Below are positions 43,718-52,079 of a DNA stretch of 64,000 bases, piece after piece. Numbering within the stretch: position 1 is the stretch's first letter; every line of letters begins with the position of its first letter. The position numbers and the translations under genes were made by a program. Source of the DNA: Saprospiraceae bacterium (GTDB taxonomy: Bacteria > Bacteroidota > Bacteroidia > Chitinophagales > Saprospiraceae). Below the pieces are notes generated by a model that did not search any database, had not been told where the DNA came from, and saw only the letters and a list, made by a program, of their open reading frames with translations. Location of the stretch: contig JAGFJA010000027.1 of NCBI GenBank assembly GCA_024103005.1, forward strand, positions 24,949 to 88,948. Reading direction: 5' to 3'.

Positions 43718-44452
43718 TTAGAAACGATTGGAACTTCCTCCGCCTGACATACTTCCAAGGTTGAACGTCATGCCTGCACTAAAGGCAAGGCCTCTGTTTC
43801 GGATATTTGAGTCAATTTCTAAAGAACCCAGATTTGGTAACTTATAATAGTCGGTAAATCCGATAACATATCTTCCTTCAGCGAAGAGGTTGATAATAGG
43901 ATTGACAGCAATATCCAGGCCAAGGGCTCCTACACCAGACACCTCAAATCTTTCGAAACCCAGATTGTCCAGTTTCAGATCTCTGTCAAAAACTGTTACA
44001 GGGAGGATGGTAGTGATATTGGCTTTTGATCTGCCATGCATCAGATAACTGAATTGTGGACCTACTGCAGCGTATGCCTTAATGATGTCATTGCCTAATT
44101 TTGCTTTAGCCAGGATGGGGAGTTCCAGATAAGTAAACCTGTTCCAGTATTCCAGTCCTGCATCAATCGGAAAGTCAAAGATGTCAAATCCCTTTGATTC
44201 GGATATTCTGAATCCTTTTTGGGTTACATTCAACTCAGACTGAAGCGCAAAATAAGGTCCGAAATTGTAGCCTCCGACTGCCCCTGCTGTAAAACCGTGT
44301 AAGGTCTTTAAGGGCAGAAGATTGGTAAGTGATTGGGCGGCGGAAGTAGAGCCTGCATTATATCCGACTTTAAATCCGATATAACCTTGTGCATTGGCTT
44401 GATAAACAGCACCAAAAAGCAGCGCTAAAAGAATTACAGAATATTTTTTCAT
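43718..44452 (-). CDS. Porin-family outer-membrane beta-barrel protein
   Basis: This is a small outer-membrane barrel of 244 residues. The signal peptide covers residues about 1-21 (FGAVYQANAQ). The mature part opens with GYIGFKVGYNAG and continues as alternating strands with turns, including LPILAKAKLGNDIIKAYAAVGP and LGLDIAVNPIINLFAEGRYVIGFT. It ends ...GGGSSNRF, so the terminal aromatic is Phe. The pattern is that of the OmpA-like/PorT outer-membrane beta-barrel domain (PF13568 type). No neighbour suggests a specific role. Confidence 0.85.
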   Translation of the reverse strand: MKKYSVILLALLFGAVYQANAQGYIGFKVGYNAGSTSAAQSLTNLLPLKTLHGFTAGAVGGYNFGPYFALQSELNVTQKGFRISESKGFDIFDFPIDAGLEYWNRFTYLELPILAKAKLGNDIIKAYAAVGPQFSYLMHGRSKANITTILPVTVFDRDLKLDNLGFERFEVSGVGALGLDIAVNPIINLFAEGRYVIGFTDYYKLPNLGSLEIDSNIRNRGLAFSAGMTFNLGSMSGGGSSNRF

Positions 44453-44614
44453 TTCATTAAGTTTTTATCTATTAGGAAATAATTTATATCTTTAGGACGA
44501 AAATATTAGAAAAAAGTAGTTAAAAAAAACTTATTGCTTTATTAATATTATTAAAATGTTTTTTCTCATTACCAAAGAAGAAATAATAATCGTTTTGAAT
44601 ATTTATCCAAATTA

Positions 44615-45976
44615 TCAAACAACTTTCAGATTGAATGTTTTATAAAATTTATCTTCCTGGATAAATTTCATGGCGTCACCCACGACAAAGATCGAACCGG
44701 TAATCAATACCAAATCTTTAGTCTTGCATTGATTCAGGACGTATTTCATGGCCTCATTAACATTAGGTTTCGAAATTCCTTTAAAACCGATCTCAGAAGC
44801 CTTTTTCTGCAAGATTTGCTCATCCATCGCCCTTGGAATTTCTGCCTTTGTAAATACATAAGATGCTTCTTTTGGCAAAAGCGCAAGCACTGGCCCGACA
44901 TCTTTATCAGCTACGGTCCCGAAGATAATATAAAGTCCGGTATATTTCAATTCTTTGAGCTGTTCTGAAACAGCCTTGATACCGGCAAGATTATGAGCGC
45001 TTTCAAGGATAATGCGTGGCAGCTTGTGTATCAACTGCCACCGTCCTATGAAGTAGGTGAGCTTAACCACATTTTTTAACGCCTTTCTGATGCAGACCTC
45101 ATGGATGTTAATATGGCCGCCGGAATCAAGTTGGCGACATACTTCAAAAAAAGTCCTGATATTTTCTTCCTGATAATATCCGTGCAACGAAGCCGGATAT
45201 ATTTCAGCTGTCCCGACTGTTAATTTTGTTACTTTATAGTTTGTATAAAGAATTTTCGTTTTTTGCAGTGTGCAATGCCAATAATTTTCTGCAAAGTAAA
45301 TGGGAGCATTTAATTCGGCTGCTTTCGATTCAAAGACGGGTTGTGTCTCCGCATTTTTTTGACCGATGATGACGGGTGTCTTCTTTTTTATAATGCCTGC
45401 TTTTTCATAGGCGATTTTTTCGAGCGTATCACCCAGAAAAAGCTGATGGTCAAAACTGATGTTTGTGATGACACTCATTATTGGTGATAAGATATTGGTG
45501 CTGTCCAATCTTCCGCCCATCCCGGTCTCTATGACGGCATAATCCACCCTTTCATTTTTGAAATACAGAAAGGCCATAGCGCAGATCAGTTCGAAAAAAG
45601 ATGGTTTTATCGAATCAATGACAGGCATAAAAAAATTAAGACACGAGATAAAATCTTGTTCGGGTATCAATATCCCGTTTACCTTTATCCGCTCTCTGAT
45701 ATCTTGGTAATGCGGCGAAGTATAAACTCCCGTTTTATAACCATTGCATTGGAGGTAGGCAGCTATGAGGTGAGTGACGCTTCCTTTGCCGTTAGTCCCG
45801 GCTATATGGATAAATTTAATGGGCGCAAGATGAGGATTTCCTGCAAATTCCATGAGCTTGACAATATTGCCAATGTCGGCCTTGTAGGCGGCAGGACCTT
45901 GACGTTGGAAGACGGGCAGGCTATTGTACAGGAATGATTCGGCTTCATCTATTGTTGAAATTACTCTTTCTGACAT
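44615..45976 (-). CDS. folC: Bifunctional folylpolyglutamate synthase / dihydrofolate synthase
   Basis: FolC adds glutamate residues to folate and joins dihydropteroate to glutamate, in the Mur-ligase fold. The ATP-binding loop is IHIAGTNGKGSVTHLIAA; GVYTSPHYQDIRERIKVNG, ETGMGGRLDSTN, ISFDHQLFLGDT and KIAYEKAGIIK are all conserved. The C-terminal domain has ILESAHNLAGIKAV, where the usual DGAHN is ESAHN, a variant seen in some members. I chose the ATG at 45976 (453 residues) since MSERVISTIDEAESFLY matches FolC starts; the frame extends 22 codons upstream. Confidence 0.95.
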   Translation of the reverse strand: MSERVISTIDEAESFLYNSLPVFQRQGPAAYKADIGNIVKLMEFAGNPHLAPIKFIHIAGTNGKGSVTHLIAAYLQCNGYKTGVYTSPHYQDIRERIKVNGILIPEQDFISCLNFFMPVIDSIKPSFFELICAMAFLYFKNERVDYAVIETGMGGRLDSTNILSPIMSVITNISFDHQLFLGDTLEKIAYEKAGIIKKKTPVIIGQKNAETQPVFESKAAELNAPIYFAENYWHCTLQKTKILYTNYKVTKLTVGTAEIYPASLHGYYQEENIRTFFEVCRQLDSGGHINIHEVCIRKALKNVVKLTYFIGRWQLIHKLPRIILESAHNLAGIKAVSEQLKELKYTGLYIIFGTVADKDVGPVLALLPKEASYVFTKAEIPRAMDEQILQKKASEIGFKGISKPNVNEAMKYVLNQCKTKDLVLITGSIFVVGDAMKFIQEDKFYKTFNLKVV

Positions 45977-46244
45977 ATTCAAAATAAAGTTTAAAGGTAA
46001 GTTTCTTAGTTTATTTTTAAGGAAATAATAATGTGAATACATCAGGATATTTAAAAGAATTCCTCAAGCCATTGTCTTTGTTTTTTTTGATTTTTTAGTT
46101 TGCATAGTCAAAATCATTCCGGATAATTGAGATATATTTTAAAGATATGTAAATGATAAATATTAATGATTAAATATTATATAGAATGGTAAATATGTGA
46201 CTTTCAGATGAATTACTACCTAATTTATCATTCATTGTCAACCA

Positions 46245-49235
46245 ATGAAAAAGAATCCTTTTTTATTCCTATTGTTGATATTCCTTGTTTCAGGAGTAAC
46301 CGGACTTCATGCTCAGTCTCTTTTTCACATTACTACAGAAAAAGGTGCGGACTTGATAGATAAGGCAAAAGTTTTTGTCAATCCGACGAAGAAAATATAT
46401 TTCAATTATGATATGCCGGGATTGAGAGCAGCCTTGAATAGGGCGCCCCGGGAGGCTGATTATAATAAGGGATTGCCGGGTATTAAGCTTTCGATACCCA
46501 ATCCTGATGGCGGCCTGACAGTATTTGATGTCTATGAGTCACCAATCCTTAGTGAACCTGAGTATTCCCGATATCCGGATATCAGAACCTATATTGTAGT
46601 TAATCAACAGCATAAGCTGGAACACGGAAGGATAGATGTTACTGAACAGGGATTCCATGCCCTTATCTTTACTGAAGGAGATGTTTATCTGATTGAGCCT
46701 GCCTCCCTCAATAATTTAAAGACCTGCATAGTCTATTATAAGAAAGACAATCATCAAAAGTCAGATTTTGAATGTCACGTAGAAGGAAGCACACCAGATG
46801 GCTATGAAGGCCTGAATTTCAGATCAACCCTCAATTGCAATTCAACAACGAATTTAATTTCCTACCGGACTGCTGTGGCCTGTGCGTATGAGTACGCTGA
46901 ATTCCATGGTGGGACGACAGCACTTGCACTCTCTGCAGTTACGACTACAGTCAATCGTGTGTCTGCATTATATGAGAATGATTTTGGTGTACGATTGATA
47001 TTAATAGCAAACAACTCGGATATTTTGTTTACTCCGGAGAATACTCAGAACGCATCTTCCGACCCATATTCAAATAGTAATGGTGGAACGATGTTAAATG
47101 AAAACCGAGATATATTGAAAAAGTATATTGGCGCATCCAATTATGATATAGGATATGTTGTTAGCACAGGTGGGGGTGGAGTAGCATATCTGGGCGTAAT
47201 TTGCAAGAATACTCCCGGTTCGGGTAACTCAAATAATGATAACAACAAAGCAAGGGGTGTGACCGGCTCAGGCAGCCTTGTGGGAGATGCTTTTGACATC
47301 GATTATGTGGCACACGAGATGGGGCACCAGTTTGGAGGTAACCATACATTCAATGGTAATGCCGGTAGTTGCTCCGGGAACAGAAATGGTACTACAGCTT
47401 ATGAACCGGGCAGCGGTTCTACCATAATGGCGTATGCGGGTATTTGTAGTCCGCAAGACCTTCAACCGCATTCTGATGCGTATTTTACAAATGTTTCTCT
47501 TTATGAAGCTATCACTCAGATAAACAGCCCGACCACATGTTACGCTAATGTGAGTGGTACGAGCAATACCTCTCCCCAGATAACTGGTTTTACAACGGGA
47601 AAGACCATTCCGGCCAATACACCGTTTTTTATGGATGCTACGGCGACGGATGCGGATAATGATGTCATTACTTATTGCTGGGAAGAGAATGATTTGGGGC
47701 CTGCCGGATATATTAATGCAAGTTCAACTAAAGCACCAATATTTCGTTCCTTTTACCCTGTCACTTCAGGGCGGCGGTATTTTCCTCGCCTTCAAGATGT
47801 TTTAAACGGTGCTTCTTCTTATGGTGAGGTGTTGCCTGCAGTGGCAAGGACACTTAATTTTGTAGTAACTGGACGGGATAATCATGCAACAGGAGGAGCT
47901 ATTTGCCGACAGGAAGCGTCTATAACAATTGTCGCGAATTCGGGTTTTGCAGTCACGGCTCCCAACTCAAGTGTGACATGGTCCAGCCCCGGTACAGGTA
48001 CGATATCCTGGAATGTGAATGGAACAGATCAGGCACCTGTCAGTTGTGCTCAGGTCGATATTCAGGTTTCCTTTGATAACGGCCTTTCCTGGATTACTAT
48101 TGGCAATAATGAGGATAATGACGGAGAATACGTGTGGAATATTCCTGCTAATATTAATTCAAGCGATGTCAGATTTAGGGTAGTTTGTTCGGATAATATT
48201 TTTTATGCGGTGAATACAACACCCATCACCATCGGTAATCCTGTCAATAATTGCTATTCATACTCTTCAACTACTCCGGTGGACATACCTGCTGATAATC
48301 CCGGCATTTTCACTTCTTCCATTACGATAGCTGACAGAGATACCGATGAAGTGGTAAAGGATGTAAATATTACAAATATAAATATTAGTCATACAGCAGT
48401 CGGTGACCTTCAGTTAAATCTGCAATCTGAAAATGGCGGAAATAACATCCTTATGCAAGGCAAGTGCGGAAACCAGAATAATGTCAATCTGGGTTTTGAT
48501 GATGAAGCTTCTTCATCTACAATTTCTTGTCCTGCGACAGGAGGAACGATTTATAAGCCTCAGGAATTTCTGAATATCCATGATGGTGTACCCGCAAACA
48601 GTACCTGGAATCTGACAGTACATGACTGGGCAGCAGGTGATGGAGGTACGATAAATAGCTGGTCGATTCAGATATGTGTAGAAGCAAAAACTCCTCTGCC
48701 CCTTGAATTGCTTGATTTTAGTGCAACTTCAGTAAAAGATGGAGTGTATTTATCATGGAGAACTGCTCAGGAAAAAGAAGTTGCTGAGTATCTGGTAGAA
48801 AAACAAGCTGAAGATGGTAGCTATGTTGAGATGGGAAGATTGTCTGCCAGAAACTTATCCGGGGAATATTCGTATGGACTTATGGATGAGCACCCTTCAG
48901 CAGGAGTTAATTATTACAGATTGAAAATTATTGATAATAACGGCAAGATAGGATACTCCAGGTGGGCAAGTGTCACCTTTAAGAATAGTCAATCAATTGA
49001 AATATTCCCCAATCCCGCCGGAGATTTTATCACGGTCAGAAACACAGGCGTGTCGGATAATGCAGGGAGTGTCGATATCTATGATCTATCAGGCAATCTT
49101 GTATTCCGGCAATCGTTGACCTTACCTTCCGGTGAGAAGGCTGAATTGAATATTTCCGGGCTTAAATCCGGTATTTATCTTGTAAGGATATCCGGCGGAA
49201 CAAAAGTGGAGAATGTTAAGTTGGTCAAAATTTAA
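46245..49235 (+). CDS. Secreted reprolysin-like metzincin with proprotein-convertase P-domain and T9SS sorting signal
   Basis: This is a 996-residue extracellular zinc metalloprotease. A signal peptide spans residues about 1-24. A propeptide-like region comes next, then a metzincin catalytic domain with HEMGHQFGGNH (His357, Glu358, His361, His367), the full HExxHxxGxxH zinc motif; SGSTIMAYAGIC, about 30-40 residues on, is the Met-turn. Ig-like regions follow. A P-domain (about 670-810: PADNPGIFTSSITIADRDT, VNITNISHTAVGDL, WNLTVHDWAAGDGGTINSW) precedes a type A T9SS sorting domain ending VRISGGTKVENVKLVKI. It is a probable nutrient-scavenging or virulence-type protease. The gene stands alone. 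Confidence 0.93.
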   Translation: MKKNPFLFLLLIFLVSGVTGLHAQSLFHITTEKGADLIDKAKVFVNPTKKIYFNYDMPGLRAALNRAPREADYNKGLPGIKLSIPNPDGGLTVFDVYESPILSEPEYSRYPDIRTYIVVNQQHKLEHGRIDVTEQGFHALIFTEGDVYLIEPASLNNLKTCIVYYKKDNHQKSDFECHVEGSTPDGYEGLNFRSTLNCNSTTNLISYRTAVACAYEYAEFHGGTTALALSAVTTTVNRVSALYENDFGVRLILIANNSDILFTPENTQNASSDPYSNSNGGTMLNENRDILKKYIGASNYDIGYVVSTGGGGVAYLGVICKNTPGSGNSNNDNNKARGVTGSGSLVGDAFDIDYVAHEMGHQFGGNHTFNGNAGSCSGNRNGTTAYEPGSGSTIMAYAGICSPQDLQPHSDAYFTNVSLYEAITQINSPTTCYANVSGTSNTSPQITGFTTGKTIPANTPFFMDATATDADNDVITYCWEENDLGPAGYINASSTKAPIFRSFYPVTSGRRYFPRLQDVLNGASSYGEVLPAVARTLNFVVTGRDNHATGGAICRQEASITIVANSGFAVTAPNSSVTWSSPGTGTISWNVNGTDQAPVSCAQVDIQVSFDNGLSWITIGNNEDNDGEYVWNIPANINSSDVRFRVVCSDNIFYAVNTTPITIGNPVNNCYSYSSTTPVDIPADNPGIFTSSITIADRDTDEVVKDVNITNINISHTAVGDLQLNLQSENGGNNILMQGKCGNQNNVNLGFDDEASSSTISCPATGGTIYKPQEFLNIHDGVPANSTWNLTVHDWAAGDGGTINSWSIQICVEAKTPLPLELLDFSATSVKDGVYLSWRTAQEKEVAEYLVEKQAEDGSYVEMGRLSARNLSGEYSYGLMDEHPSAGVNYYRLKIIDNNGKIGYSRWASVTFKNSQSIEIFPNPAGDFITVRNTGVSDNAGSVDIYDLSGNLVFRQSLTLPSGEKAELNISGLKSGIYLVRISGGTKVENVKLVKI

Positions 49236-49662
49236 AAAAAAGATAAAGCTGCACAGTTAAGAATGAATCAATTTAACTTAACATAATAAATTGGTATAAA
49301 AACTTCCGGAAGGCTTGACATAGGGTGCGGTCAGAGTAAATCACTTTAGTAGGTTTTGCAGTCGTTAAGTTGGACAAAAAGTAGAATCGTGGTTTTTATA
49401 AGTAAAATTTAACATATAGTTAACAAAATAAAATAGATAAATAAAGCTTCAATATGGGATTTGAATAAAATTTAATTTTGTTCATTTTGTTTATTTTAAA
49501 ATATTAATAAAGTAATTTGACTAAAAAAGTTATTTATAAAATACTAATATTCAACTTTATAAAATCGTTGACTTTCCTTAAGTCGTGATAATCAGGTTTT
49601 TGTAGGATAATTTATTGTTGTATCTTTGCCGAATAATATTCTCAATACTTAATAATTATTTA
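49236..49662. other. 427-base gene-free stretch before the glycogen cluster
   Basis: No gene, RNA or repeat is recognisable. The right end carries the promoter of the glycogen-binding protein gene; the left end shows no good terminator for the protease gene. Confidence 0.45.
49600..49628 (+). promoter_or_regulatory. Bacteroidota promoter for the glycogen-binding protein gene
   Basis: TTG (49600-49602), 18 bases, then TATCTTTG (49621-49628). The ATG at 49663 lies 34 bases downstream. Confidence 0.6.
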
Positions 49663-49971
49663 ATGAAAAAGCAATTTGTAAAATCAAAGTCTGTAGCAAA
49701 AGTTACTTTTAACCCAACTGCAGAAGTTGTTAACGGTGCAAAAGAAGTTGTTCTTTTAGGAGATTTCAATAACTGGGATCCTGAATTGGGTCTTAACCTT
49801 AAGAAGCAGAAAGATGGTTCTTTCAAGGGTGTATTGGAGTTGGAAAAAGGACAGGAATTCCAATTCAAGTACCTGGTTGATGGTAAGAATTGGGTAAATG
49901 ATACAGAAGCAGATTCATTGGTACCAAGTCCATTCGGCGAGCCAAATTCAGTTGTTTCTACAATTGAATAA
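49663..49971 (+). CDS. Free-standing glycogen-binding (CBM48/isoamylase N-terminal) domain protein
   Basis: This 102-residue protein consists of one early-set domain of the isoamylase/AMPK-beta type, which binds alpha-glucans. Conserved features are VVLLGDFNNWDPELGLNLKK, with its two tryptophans' positions represented by W in NNWDP and W in KNWVND, and the EFQFKYLVDGKNW strand. The ATG at 49663 (MKKQFVKSK) is chosen over an upstream TTG at 49615, as that would read through the promoter. It precedes glgB and a GH57 gene in the same direction, so it probably targets or regulates glycogen metabolism. There is no catalytic domain. A terminator ends the transcript. Confidence 0.88.
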   Translation: MKKQFVKSKSVAKVTFNPTAEVVNGAKEVVLLGDFNNWDPELGLNLKKQKDGSFKGVLELEKGQEFQFKYLVDGKNWVNDTEADSLVPSPFGEPNSVVSTIE

Positions 49972-49999
49972 TCTGTTTTGAATTTGTTGGCAATATAAG

Positions 50000-50023
50000 A
50001 GCTGCTTTCGGGCAGCTTTTTTT
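50000..50023 (+). terminator. Rho-independent terminator after the glycogen-binding gene
   Basis: AGCTGC (50000-50005) pairs with GCAGCT (50012-50017) around a short loop, followed by seven T residues. It makes the small gene monocistronic or partly read-through into glgB. Confidence 0.8.
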
Positions 50024-50079
50024 GTTTGTGGAATTTTCATTTTTGTTTAATTTTATGAAATTATCTTAAATCACGGTAT

Positions 50080-52032
50080 ATGGCTACAGGTGTTGTTCCT
50101 TTTTCATTATTTACTGAGTATGATATTCGTTTGTTCCAATCAGGGCTGCACCATCATATCTATAACTTCTTAGGCAGCCATATTGTCGAAGTAGATGGAA
50201 AACAAGGTGTTTACTTTGCTGTTTGGGCTCCATCAGCCAGGCAGGTCACTGTGATGGGAGATTTTAATTATTGGCGGGTATCTCAATATTTTCTTAATCC
50301 ACGCTGGGACCAAAGTGGAATCTGGGAAGGTTTTATCCCCGGCGTAAAAGAAGGAGCGGTGTATAAATATAATATTACCGGTCCGGATGGTAAGGTTTTT
50401 GAGAAGGGTGATCCGTATGCATTCAGATGGGAGACGCCTCCGGGAACAGGAAGTATTGTATGGGATTTGGGGAATTTTGAATGGAATGATCAGACTTGGA
50501 TGACAAAGAGGCGGTCTTTTGACAAGTTGCATTCTCCTATGTCAGTCTATGAAGTCCATCTGGGGAGCTGGAAGAAGCCGGAAAGAAAGGAAACCAGTTT
50601 TTTAACCTATCGACAGATGAAAGAAGAGCTGGTGCCCTATGTAAAAGAAATGGGATTTACCCATGTAGAATTGATGCCTGTTATGGAGCATCCGTATTAT
50701 CCTTCCTGGGGATATCAAATTATAGGTTATTATGCTACAACTTCCCGATTTGGCTCCCCTCAGGAGTTTATGGAGCTGGTGGATGCATTTCACAGGGAGG
50801 GGATAGGTGTAATTCTGGATTGGGTGCCCAGCCATTTTCCAAGTGACGGACATTCACTGAGTTATTATGATGGTACTCATCTGTATGAACATGGCAATCC
50901 TCAGTTGGGTTATCATCCTGACTGGAAAAGTTTAATATTTGACTATGGTAAAAAGGAAGTAAAATCCTTCTTGATAAGCAATGCAATGTTTTGGTGTGAG
51001 ATTTTTCATGCCGACGGGATTCGGGTAGATGCAGTGTCATCTATGATCCACCTTGATTATTCCAGGAAAGACGGAGAATGGTCGCCTAATAAGTACGGAG
51101 GCAGGGAAAATCTTGAAGCTATAGAATTTATCAAAGACTTGAATCAGATACTTCACGCTTTGCATCCCGACGTATTAAGTATCGCGGAAGAATCAACATC
51201 CTTTCCTTATGTGACAGCTCCTGTCAGTAAGGGCGGCTTAGGATTTGACCAGAAGTGGATGATGGGTTGGATGCATGATACGTTGAAGTATTTTGCCCTT
51301 GATCCGATTCACCGGCAGTTTCACCATGAGCAGATTACATTCAGCATGATATATGCCTATTCGGAAAAATTTGTCCTTCCCTTTTCACACGATGAAGTGG
51401 TCCATGGAAAAGGTAGTCTGTTGACACGAATGCCCGGTGATGAATGGCAAAAATTTGCTTCACTGCGAGCCTTACTCGGATATATGTACACCCATCCGGG
51501 CGCAAAGTTGCTCTTTATGGGTGGTGAGTTCGGGCAGAGCTGGGAATGGAGTCATATCAATGGTCTGGAATGGCAATTGCTGAATTTTAATTTCCATAAG
51601 CAGGTCAAGGATTACGTTAAAACTTTGAATCGGTTGTTGGTAGCGTATAATGCGCTGTATTTTTATAACTTCCAACAGGAAGGCTTTGAGTGGCTGGTCG
51701 TGGATGACAGGCAAAACAGCGTATTGGTCTATGAACGAAAAGGGAAGTCCCCTACAGACAAATTGATAATCGTTCTGAACTTGACCCCAGTTGTCAGGGA
51801 AGTTTACCGGATTGGGATATCACAGAATTTGGATTTAATTGAAATACTCAATAGTGACGACAAAAAATGGGGTGGCGGCGGAGTCCTTAATACTTCGGTG
51901 ATAAAGTCAAAGAAAGAAAGTAAACATAATAAACCTTATTCAATCAGCATTACATGTCCTCCATTGGCCATTTCTATTTTTGCTCCTGTAAAATCAAAAA
52001 CTTCCAGAAAGGTGACTACAAAGAAAAAATGA
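50080..52032 (+). CDS. glgB: 1,4-alpha-glucan branching enzyme (GH13)
   Basis: GlgB makes the alpha-1,6 branches of glycogen. The N-terminal CBM48 domain (GVYFAVWAPSARQVTVMGDFNYW, cited in part) is followed by the GH13 barrel with the conserved regions WVPSHFPSDG, GIRVDAVSSMI (nucleophile Asp), LSIAEESTSFPYV (acid/base Glu) and LPFSHDEVVHGKGSL (transition-state Asp). The 650-residue length is normal. A Lys-rich C-terminal tail (KTSRKVTTKKK) extends the usual C-domain. A GH57 gene follows after 47 bases, so the two probably form one operon. Confidence 0.97.
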   Translation: MATGVVPFSLFTEYDIRLFQSGLHHHIYNFLGSHIVEVDGKQGVYFAVWAPSARQVTVMGDFNYWRVSQYFLNPRWDQSGIWEGFIPGVKEGAVYKYNITGPDGKVFEKGDPYAFRWETPPGTGSIVWDLGNFEWNDQTWMTKRRSFDKLHSPMSVYEVHLGSWKKPERKETSFLTYRQMKEELVPYVKEMGFTHVELMPVMEHPYYPSWGYQIIGYYATTSRFGSPQEFMELVDAFHREGIGVILDWVPSHFPSDGHSLSYYDGTHLYEHGNPQLGYHPDWKSLIFDYGKKEVKSFLISNAMFWCEIFHADGIRVDAVSSMIHLDYSRKDGEWSPNKYGGRENLEAIEFIKDLNQILHALHPDVLSIAEESTSFPYVTAPVSKGGLGFDQKWMMGWMHDTLKYFALDPIHRQFHHEQITFSMIYAYSEKFVLPFSHDEVVHGKGSLLTRMPGDEWQKFASLRALLGYMYTHPGAKLLFMGGEFGQSWEWSHINGLEWQLLNFNFHKQVKDYVKTLNRLLVAYNALYFYNFQQEGFEWLVVDDRQNSVLVYERKGKSPTDKLIIVLNLTPVVREVYRIGISQNLDLIEILNSDDKKWGGGGVLNTSVIKSKKESKHNKPYSISITCPPLAISIFAPVKSKTSRKVTTKKK

Positions 52033-52079
52033 TTTTTAAACCGCGGTTAAAACAGTGAATTTTCGATTTAGAAGGAGTA